DNA of 12,698 nucleotides from Glaciecola sp. UBA2563 (GTDB taxonomy: Bacteria > Pseudomonadota > Gammaproteobacteria > Enterobacterales > Alteromonadaceae). The position numbers and the translations under genes were made by a program. Location: contig DDLV01000151.1 in NCBI GenBank assembly GCA_002340325.1, positions 1 through 12,698 of the forward strand. Reading direction: 5' to 3'. The notes beneath the pieces are model-generated. The model was not told where the DNA came from, ran no database searches, and worked only from the letters and a program-made list of their open reading frames with translations. This document shows positions 7,122-12,698 of the stretch, piece after piece. Each line of letters starts with the position of its first letter. The stretch's first letter is position 1.

Positions 7122-8783
7122 ATGGATGTTTTATTAGATTTTTTTAATTTACTAGACAGTTTTTTAGGAAGCGCCGCTTGGTTTCCCTATGTGTTATTAG
7201 GTGTGGGGATATTTTTCACTATATATCTTAAGTTTCCCCAGATTCGATATTTTAACCATGCATGGAGAGTAGTGAGCGGAAAATATGACAAAAAAGACGA
7301 TCCGGGTGATACCACGCACTTTCAGGCGTTGACCACTGCGCTGTCTGGCACAGTTGGAACAGGGAATATTGCAGGTGTCGCACTTGCTATTTTCCTCGGT
7401 GGACCGGCCGCATTATTTTGGATGTGGGCGACGGCGTTTTTTGGCATGACAACAAAGTTCGTTGAAGTCACCTTGTCGCATAAGTACAGGGAAAAAACAG
7501 CTGATGGCACAATGGCAGGTGGCCCCATGTATTACATGGACAAACGCCTTAACATGAAATGGCTGGCTGTTATCTTTGCCATCGCGACGGTTATTTCGTC
7601 ATTTGGTACTGGTAGCCTACCACAGAGCAACGGCATCGCGACAAGCATGGAAGCGACATTTGGTATCAGCCCGCATATTATGGGCGGCATTTTGGCTATC
7701 CTACTTGGGTTGGTAATTCTTGGCGGGATTAAACGTATAGCGCAAGTAACGTCAAAGATTGTGCCTTTTATGGCGGTTGTGTATCTAATCGGTGCATTTG
7801 CGGTGATATTCGCCAATATTGAAAATATAGGCCCTTCATTTATCGCAGTATTTACAGATGCATTCACAGGATCAGCAGCGGCTGGCGGCTTTTTAGGGGC
7901 GACGTTTGCGTATGCATTTAATCGAGGTGTAAACCGCGGCTTGTTTTCTAACGAAGCCGGCCAGGGGAGTGCGCCGATAGCACACGCATCTGCAAAAACA
8001 AAAGAACCTGTTTCAGAAGGAATGGTGTCTATTCTAGAACCCTTTATTGACACCATTATAATTTGTACGATTACCGGCCTAGTCATTCTTTCTTCCGGCG
8101 TTTGGAATCAAAAGCATGTGAATGTTTTTGACCGCTCTGACATGATGATAGTGCAGGGTCAATACAGTGAAAAAGTCCCAGAAGATGTTAACGCCCTTTT
8201 TAGTTACCTAAATAAAATCGATGATTCCTCAATCACAAAATATACAGGTGAGATATCGGTTGTTAACGGTGTATCTGTCTCATCTGGCTACACATTTTTA
8301 AATGCGCGTTCTATTGCAGAGAATGTTCGTTATTATGTCGGAGATGTAACAGATCCTTTTACAGGTACTATTAATGTAGAGAATGGCGAAATTGCCCGTT
8401 CAAATATTATCGTGCAAGGAGAATCTTTGGTACATTCAGCGCCACTCACAACCATTGCCTTTACGAAAGGGTATTTTGGTGAATACGGCCAATACATTGT
8501 TTCTATCGGTCTATTGTTGTTTGCATTTTCTACGGCGATTGCTTGGTCTTACTATGGAGATAGAGCGATGACATATCTGTTAGGGCCAAAGTCAGTGATG
8601 CCTTATCGCGTTGTATATTGCGCTGGATTTTATTGGGCTGCGGTTTCTGATACAACATTAGTGTGGGCGTTATCTGCTGTGGCCATTGTATTAATGACAT
8701 TACCTAATCTTTTTGGAATTGTCGTATTGCATAAAGAAATGAAAGAGACTGTGAGTGAATATTGGAATAAAATAAACTCATGA
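7122..8783 (+). CDS. Sodium:alanine/glycine symporter family protein (AGCS)
   Basis: Inner-membrane secondary transporter expected to import alanine or glycine with Na+. The product is 553 aa. The first membrane helix spans ~18-40, and the family signature follows: TALSGTVGTGNIAGVALAIFLGGPAALFWMW then FFGMTTKFVEV. GGPMYYM, the FAYAFNRGVNRGLFSNEAGQGSAPIAHA block and SIGLLLFAFSTAIAWSYYGDRA are also characteristic of AGCS (AlsT/DagA/YaaJ) proteins. Unusually, the stretch between SSGVW (Trp328) and PLTTIAF (Pro441) is about 110 residues of hydrophilic sequence, where compact family members of ~480 aa have only a short loop; this accounts for the extra length. ATG 7122 has a weak GGGA 6 nt upstream. 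The gene is flanked by two related palindromic repeats and ends 10 nt before the second. The substrate cannot be settled from sequence. Confidence 0.93.
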   Translation: MDVLLDFFNLLDSFLGSAAWFPYVLLGVGIFFTIYLKFPQIRYFNHAWRVVSGKYDKKDDPGDTTHFQALTTALSGTVGTGNIAGVALAIFLGGPAALFWMWATAFFGMTTKFVEVTLSHKYREKTADGTMAGGPMYYMDKRLNMKWLAVIFAIATVISSFGTGSLPQSNGIATSMEATFGISPHIMGGILAILLGLVILGGIKRIAQVTSKIVPFMAVVYLIGAFAVIFANIENIGPSFIAVFTDAFTGSAAAGGFLGATFAYAFNRGVNRGLFSNEAGQGSAPIAHASAKTKEPVSEGMVSILEPFIDTIIICTITGLVILSSGVWNQKHVNVFDRSDMMIVQGQYSEKVPEDVNALFSYLNKIDDSSITKYTGEISVVNGVSVSSGYTFLNARSIAENVRYYVGDVTDPFTGTINVENGEIARSNIIVQGESLVHSAPLTTIAFTKGYFGEYGQYIVSIGLLLFAFSTAIAWSYYGDRAMTYLLGPKSVMPYRVVYCAGFYWAAVSDTTLVWALSAVAIVLMTLPNLFGIVVLHKEMKETVSEYWNKINS

Positions 8784-8823
8784 ATGTGTATTAGAGCGTG
8801 TTGACCTTTCGAGTACAAATTTT

Positions 8824-8920
8824 GTTCAATCTGAGACCTTTTAGTCTAGGCGGTTACTCGCAGGCATAGTGGTTCTACGTCAAGAGCAGCCAACAACGAA
8901 TAAAAGGTCTCAGGTTGAAC
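8824..8920. repeat. Internal inverted repeat 1 of the long palindromic element
   Basis: Arms 8824-8843 and 8901-8920 are reverse complements over 20 nt with one mismatch (gttcaatctgagacctttta against the complement of the right arm). They enclose about 57 nt and form the first side hairpin of the element. Confidence 0.75.
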
Positions 8921-8927
8921 CCAATGG

Positions 8928-9027
8928 GCAGCGCTTGTGCGTAATTTATACTGCTTTATCGCTCCTTCATGTAGAATAACTACAATACAGTCACTCTGCA
9001 TTGTATAAATTACGCACAAACTGCTGC
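8928..9027. repeat. Internal inverted repeat 2 of the long palindromic element
   Basis: A perfect 17-bp stem ttgtgcgtaatttatac (8935-8951) / 9003-9019, extended outward past a small internal loop by gcag (8928-8931) / ctgc (9024-9027). Within its loop are a minor hairpin tgtag/ctaca (8970-8984) and a stem with one mismatch, acaatacag/ctgcattgt (8982-9004), which overlaps the main stem. Confidence 0.75.
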
Positions 9028-9071
9028 AAAAGTGCACTCGAAAGGTCAACACGCTCTAGTGAAAAACCTAA

Positions 9072-9104
9072 GGGTTAGGTGGCGACGCTTAACCCGTTTT
9101 TTTT
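9072..9104 (+). terminator. Strong Rho-independent terminator after the symporter gene
   Basis: gggtta (9072-9077) pairs with taaccc (9090-9095). The helix continues inward with G-U and G-C pairs to a GCGA tetraloop (9082-9085), and is followed by G and eight T (9097-9104). It probably ends the symporter transcript, which would read through the palindromic element to reach it. Confidence 0.85.
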
Positions 9105-9167
9105 AGCTCTACCTCAAAATATTCCTTAGTGAGGTTTAGGGTATGTTTGATGTAATAGGAGTTTTTT

Positions 9168-9503
9168 GTGGCTATCGTCAATTGCCCATCGTGTAGTAAA
9201 CCAATATCTGATAAAGCTAGAGAATGTCCGCACTGTGGTATGAACTTTGAAAATCAATCTGCTGAAGATATTCAACGCAAAGCCAATTATGAGTTATATA
9301 AAAAGCGTTTGAAAATACAAAATCAATCAATGTTAGCGATTTTGCTTTTCGTCATTGGCGCTTATTTTACTTTTATGGGTGATTTCGGAACAAGCGTCAC
9401 AGATCGAATTTTACAAAACGGAGCGCTGTTGCTAACGGCGATTGGTTTTGTCTGGTACGGTGTTAATCGTGTGCGCTTGGTACTAGCAAAACGAAAGAAA
9501 TAA
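9168..9503 (+). CDS. Small zinc-ribbon membrane protein, function unknown
   Basis: A 111-aa protein starting at GTG 9168, with AGGAG (9157-9161) 6 nt upstream, which fixes the start. The N-terminus is a short zinc ribbon, Cys6-x2-Cys9 and Cys20-x2-Cys23 (NCPSC...ECPHCG), followed by a charged helical linker (~30-52). Two hydrophobic segments (~55-71 and ~82-99) with a short loop between them and a basic tail (RKK) suggest an inner-membrane hairpin with both ends in the cytoplasm. This domain pattern is common in bacterial zinc-ribbon membrane proteins without assigned function. It follows a strong terminator, so a promoter is expected in the ~60 nt before it, but none is clear. A 63-nt gap separates it from yeaC, so they may be cotranscribed. 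I do not recognise a specific function. Confidence 0.8.
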   Translation: MAIVNCPSCSKPISDKARECPHCGMNFENQSAEDIQRKANYELYKKRLKIQNQSMLAILLFVIGAYFTFMGDFGTSVTDRILQNGALLLTAIGFVWYGVNRVRLVLAKRKK

Positions 9504-9566
9504 AGTACCGCAAGTGACCATAAAGCGAAAAAGAAAATATCTAAATGGAATAAAAGCGATTTTAAT

Positions 9567-9860
9567 ATGCAGTTAGAACAATTAATAAATTCAATTAACC
9601 CACAGATATATAAGTTACTCTGCGACGCTGTCGAAACAGGCAAATGGGCTAACGGGCAGCAGCTTTCAGCGGAGCAAAAAGAAAACGCGTTACAAGCGAT
9701 AATGCTGTACCAGTCGAAAATTGAAGGCTCCGAGCAGCATATGACCGTTGGTAAAGACGGAGAAATAGTGCAAAAGTCCAGACAGCAATTACAGCAAGAA
9801 ATGAAGCATCAAAAAGATGGTCAAACACCAATAGCTAAATTTAAAAATGATGATATTTGA
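9567..9860 (+). CDS. yeaC: YeaC family protein (DUF1315)
   Basis: A 97-aa protein of the YeaC/DUF1315 family, conserved in gammaproteobacteria and without known function. The N-terminal half fits the family pattern: LEQLINSINPQIYKLLCDAVETGKWANGQQLSAEQKENALQAIMLYQ, with GKW at ~25-27 and the EQKENALQA helix. The C-terminal half is charged and Gln/Lys-rich and likely flexible. No signal peptide or membrane segment, so it should be cytoplasmic. The ATG at 9567 lacks a clear Shine-Dalgarno sequence; no better in-frame start was found, and the length is close to that of family members. Its last 14 bp, stop included, overlap the start of the DUF349 gene, implying translational coupling and perhaps a shared role. 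Confidence 0.85.
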   Translation: MQLEQLINSINPQIYKLLCDAVETGKWANGQQLSAEQKENALQAIMLYQSKIEGSEQHMTVGKDGEIVQKSRQQLQQEMKHQKDGQTPIAKFKNDDI

Positions 9861-12654
9861 TAAACTCTTCTCGCCTAAGCATCAACACAAAGACCCTGCT
9901 AAACGGATATCAGCTGTAGATGAAATAATCGATGTAACACTGGCACATAAGGGCTGGCTGCATGACTTGGCATTTAACGATGAAAACTGTGATGTCAAAC
10001 TTGCAGCACTATCAAAGTTAAATGACTTTACCCTGTGGCTGAAAGCATTTGAAGAAAATAACTACGAAGGCATAAAAAAGCGAGCACTGCAGGAAGTACT
10101 TGAGCGATTAGAAAAACCCGAACAAGTGTCTGACAAATTGTTCCAGGAAATACTGCTCAATAAGCGATACACAGAAATCAGTAAAAAACTCAAGGCATCT
10201 AGCAAAAGACTTACAGCTAACGAGGATTGGATTTTTGCATGGTTGCTACAGAGTTCTGACGATGCAGGATTACAACGTTTTTATGCTGAGAGTGACCATC
10301 ATGAGCATTGCAAGCACGTCATTGAGTATTTTAAAGACAATGAAAAAGTACTCAAAAAATTACGGAAAAAAACAACAATACCTGAGCTTAATCATCTTAT
10401 TGATGCGAATCTCGATGCACTGAAACAAAAAGCTGAGAAACCGATACAAATTATGAAATCGGGTAAGCTTATTAACGCCCGTTTAAATGCGTTACTTGAT
10501 AACGATGATTATGATGTTGTTACAAATAACAAAAAGATCCTTCATGGCGAATTTCAGGATCTAAAAAAAGAGTTTATTTATCTCGATCAAAATAGCGCCA
10601 GCGAGCTGACCCAAAAATATCTATTTCTGAAAGAGCGTGTTGAAAAACGGCTATCAGATCTTTTGCCTGCGCATGAAGAAAAACTGGCGTTCCAGTTGTT
10701 AAACGAGCAACAAAACGCATTGGCAGCGCAAGTTGAATCAATTCAAGAGCAGGTAGAACATTTATTCGATGTAGAAGACAAAACCGATTTTAATATTCAG
10801 CATGAGTTACTAAGCAATGCGATGTCTGATGCTAAGGAACAATACACGAGCCTAATAGATAGGATTTCTGACTCGACACAGCCACCATTGATGGTGCAAC
10901 AAAAACAAATTAAACGCACGATCAATACCATCGATGAGATGTTAGGTAATGCTGCTGATATAGTCGCAAATAACCAAGTGCTCGCCTCTACAATTTCGTC
11001 ATTAGAAAAGCTGCAAAGCGCATTTGAAGGCAATCAAATAACGCTCAACGAGTTAAAACTGCAATTCGCATCCGAAAAAAATAACATCAAACGAGAAGAC
11101 GCATATTCGCCAAAATTACTGTCTTCGTATAAAGCAGTAAGCAAAAAGGTTCAAGCACACCTTGATGCTTTTAAGGCTGAGCAAAAGAAGTATTCTCAGC
11201 GTTGTCAGGGTAAGCTTAGAACTGTTTCCACGTTGATATCATCAGGTAAGTACAAAGCTGCTTTAAATGTGTTTAAAACAGCGGAAAAACTGCTTAAAAA
11301 CGTTTCTTCTCCAGATCGACAGCTCACTAAAAAGTTTCAAGACGTATCAAAAGAGATTGAAAAAATAGCCGATTTGCAGTCATTTATCGCCGCACCCAAG
11401 AAACCTGAAATGATCCTTCAAGCAAAGGACATTGCAGATGATTCATCTCTGACTATCAAGCAGCGCGCTGGCGCGATTAAAAAGCTACGAGCCGACTGGA
11501 ATACACTTGGCAGACTTGATACAGAAGAAGACAATAACATCAACAGCGAGTTTGATCGCATATTAGAGCAAGCGTTTGAACCTTGTCGGGCCCATTATGC
11601 GCAAATGGAACAAGCGCGCGAAAAAAATGCAGAAAAACTAGCCGATCTCTTAGCTGAATTGGAACAGTTGCAAAGTGTGGAAATGAGTGATAGTGACTTT
11701 GTTGAAAAATACAATGAACTAACGACATCATTTTTTGCAATTAAATCTGTTGACCATGAAAGGCGAAAGGAGTTTAAAGAACAGTTTACTAAGCTGACTC
11801 AACCTTTAAAAAAACGAATTGCAGAAATATATGAAGCAAGAGTTTTTAAGAAAAATTCCCTGATTAAAAAAGCAAAAAAATATTTCGAAGAAGATGATGT
11901 AAAAGCAGCAGCTAACAATGCCAAACAACTGCAGAGTGATTGGAAATTAATTGGGTTTGCTGGAAAAGGCCAGGATAAAGAGCTTTGGACGGAGTTTAGA
12001 GAAGTAAACGACCAAATTTTTGAAAAACTGGCTAATATGCGAGCAAATCAAAAAGAAGAAAGTCAGAGCCTCATTGATCAGAGAAAAGAAAGCTTGGCGA
12101 GACTCATTCAGCCGGATGACTTAAAAAGTGCAAATGCGTCTGAATTAGCATCTATAAGGCAAGCATTAGAAGCGTTAACGATTCAAAAAGATGAAGTGGA
12201 TAACAAGCAATCGAGAGAATTCAACGGGCAATTAACTCAAGCGCTACGCAATGTGGAATCACTCGCTTATGACAAGGTAAAGACAGAAAAGTCAAAACAA
12301 ATGGAAGCATTAATTAATAACTTGCTAAACGAAGGTGACGTCGAAACAAAATCATTGCCAGGGATTATTAAGTTAGGGTTGGAACAAAATGTTGGCTCTC
12401 ATGAAGTATTAGATGCGTTTTCAAAACAACAGCTATTTACATCGATTTTTCTATTATTAGATGAAAAAGAATCAACAGATGATAGTGCGACGCGACTGGC
12501 ACTTATGGCGGCAAAGCTTGAAGGTAAAGTAAGTTTGTCTGCCAGGTTGAGTTTCGCTCATTGGATGGGTCGCGGTGTATTGAATGATAGCGACATTGTT
12601 TTGCTTAACGAACACAAAGCAAAGTTAATTCAGTATGCTGATCGTATCCTCTAA
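9847..12654 (+). CDS. Large DUF349 domain-containing coiled-coil protein
   Basis: A 935-aa cytoplasmic protein, very rich in Lys, Glu, Gln and Ala, with no signal peptide or membrane helix. Residues ~17-90 look like HEAT-type helical repeats (DPAKRISAVDEI, CDVKLAALSKL, IKKRALQEVLERL). Long predicted helices and coiled coils follow. At least two DUF349-like units are visible: around 530-600 (IKKLRADWNTLG, Trp551, then FDRILEQAFEPC) and around 670-745 (AKQLQSDWKLIG, Trp699, then LWTEFREVNDQIF). The C-terminal ~90 residues are helical and end in a compact domain with HWMGRG. Function is unknown to me; such multi-helix proteins are often scaffolds, but this is only a suggestion. Translation starts at tandem ATGs (9847 and 9850) inside the end of yeaC without an obvious Shine-Dalgarno sequence, so reinitiation after yeaC is likely. 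No terminator is visible in the 44 nt remaining downstream. Confidence 0.85.
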   Translation: MMIFDKLFSPKHQHKDPAKRISAVDEIIDVTLAHKGWLHDLAFNDENCDVKLAALSKLNDFTLWLKAFEENNYEGIKKRALQEVLERLEKPEQVSDKLFQEILLNKRYTEISKKLKASSKRLTANEDWIFAWLLQSSDDAGLQRFYAESDHHEHCKHVIEYFKDNEKVLKKLRKKTTIPELNHLIDANLDALKQKAEKPIQIMKSGKLINARLNALLDNDDYDVVTNNKKILHGEFQDLKKEFIYLDQNSASELTQKYLFLKERVEKRLSDLLPAHEEKLAFQLLNEQQNALAAQVESIQEQVEHLFDVEDKTDFNIQHELLSNAMSDAKEQYTSLIDRISDSTQPPLMVQQKQIKRTINTIDEMLGNAADIVANNQVLASTISSLEKLQSAFEGNQITLNELKLQFASEKNNIKREDAYSPKLLSSYKAVSKKVQAHLDAFKAEQKKYSQRCQGKLRTVSTLISSGKYKAALNVFKTAEKLLKNVSSPDRQLTKKFQDVSKEIEKIADLQSFIAAPKKPEMILQAKDIADDSSLTIKQRAGAIKKLRADWNTLGRLDTEEDNNINSEFDRILEQAFEPCRAHYAQMEQAREKNAEKLADLLAELEQLQSVEMSDSDFVEKYNELTTSFFAIKSVDHERRKEFKEQFTKLTQPLKKRIAEIYEARVFKKNSLIKKAKKYFEEDDVKAAANNAKQLQSDWKLIGFAGKGQDKELWTEFREVNDQIFEKLANMRANQKEESQSLIDQRKESLARLIQPDDLKSANASELASIRQALEALTIQKDEVDNKQSREFNGQLTQALRNVESLAYDKVKTEKSKQMEALINNLLNEGDVETKSLPGIIKLGLEQNVGSHEVLDAFSKQQLFTSIFLLLDEKESTDDSATRLALMAAKLEGKVSLSARLSFAHWMGRGVLNDSDIVLLNEHKAKLIQYADRIL

Positions 12655-12698
12655 GTAAAAATGCAGTTACATAATTTCTAAAAAATAACGTCTAAAAA

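Larger units (their letters stand above)
8794..9056. mobile_element. ~263-bp palindromic MITE-like element, long copy
   Basis: Its ends are exact inverted repeats: 8792-8814 pairs with 9036-9058 over 23 nt (including a flanking TA at each side), and the first 16 nt match the ends of the 64-bp element at 6957-7020. Two further long inverted repeats lie side by side inside, so the whole unit could fold as a three-way junction. TA next to both ends is compatible with a TA target duplication. Removing the element would put the terminator about 22 nt after the symporter stop codon, which supports insertion. No transposase motif is recognised; a 68-codon frame on the - strand is a by-product of the palindrome. 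This could be a non-autonomous transposable element or a repetitive structured-RNA unit; the parent IS family is not identified. Confidence 0.72.
8784..9167. other. 384-bp intergenic region between the symporter and zinc-ribbon genes
   Basis: Almost entirely occupied by the large palindromic element (8794-9056), followed by a strong terminator (9072-9104) and a ~60-nt leader of the zinc-ribbon gene. That leader contains a 6-bp inverted repeat acctca/tgaggt (9111-9116/9130-9135) of unknown meaning and an AGGAG ribosome-binding site at 9157-9161. Confidence 0.6.

Noticed and set aside
7532..8086. 184-codon open frame on the - strand
   Set aside because: It runs antisense to the strongly conserved core of the AGCS symporter, shows no protein motif and is a shadow of that coding sequence.
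8846..9052. 68-codon open frame on the - strand inside the long palindromic element
   Set aside because: It lies wholly within the nested inverted repeats, has no recognisable domain or ribosome-binding site, and its sequence is forced by the palindrome. More likely a by-product of the repeat than a gene.
6957..9056. A complete composite transposon carrying the symporter gene
   Set aside because: There is no transposase, and the outer flanks share no target duplication beyond a possible TA, which is too short to prove movement as one unit. Kept only as a question in the findings.
1..12698. A defence system, phage region, CRISPR array or biosynthetic cluster
   Set aside because: All well-recognised genes are metabolic, repair or transport genes, and the remaining ones (zinc-ribbon protein, YeaC, DUF349) have no defence-type motifs. 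No spaced direct-repeat array is visible.

Overview
The window looks like ordinary chromosomal DNA of a marine gammaproteobacterium, most likely Alteromonadales (Alteromonas/Paraglaciecola/Glaciecola-like). This is inferred from the E. coli-like GlgB, the long ~480-residue GAPDH, the YeaC (DUF1315) plus DUF349 gene pair, and the AT-leaning composition. No rRNA, tRNA, CRISPR array, phage gene or transposase gene was seen. All genes recognised are on the + strand.

Layout. (1) 1-3306: the C-terminal 414 residues of glgB (branching enzyme, cut by the window edge) and a complete glgX (debranching enzyme) 12 nt downstream; together they make and trim the alpha-1,6 branches of glycogen. (2) 3439-3828: msrB, a zinc-type methionine-R-sulfoxide reductase. 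(3) 4129-5562: a long-form GAPDH. It is preceded by a 300-bp intergenic region with two sequences resembling the HexR operator of central carbon metabolism, and followed by a strong intrinsic terminator. (4) 5746-6879: a cytosolic-carboxypeptidase-like M14 metallopeptidase with its own likely promoter. (5) 6957-9056: a sodium:alanine/glycine symporter gene bracketed by two palindromic repeat elements with identical 16-bp ends (gagcgtgttgaccttt). The 64-bp upstream copy is a simple hairpin. The ~265-bp downstream copy is a nested palindrome that appears to have inserted between the symporter stop codon and its terminator. (6) 9168-12654: a small zinc-ribbon membrane protein, yeaC, and a large coiled-coil DUF349 protein; the last two overlap by 14 bp.

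How they work together. The glgBX genes and GAPDH belong to carbohydrate storage and triose metabolism. The putative HexR sites would link the GAPDH to Entner-Doudoroff/gluconeogenic control, which is inferred from motif resemblance only. The remaining genes are housekeeping (MsrB, AGCS transport) or poorly understood (M14 peptidase, zinc-ribbon protein, YeaC, DUF349).

I did not find a convincing new multi-gene system. The most interesting signals are the palindromic element family around the symporter gene and the regulatory region of the GAPDH gene.
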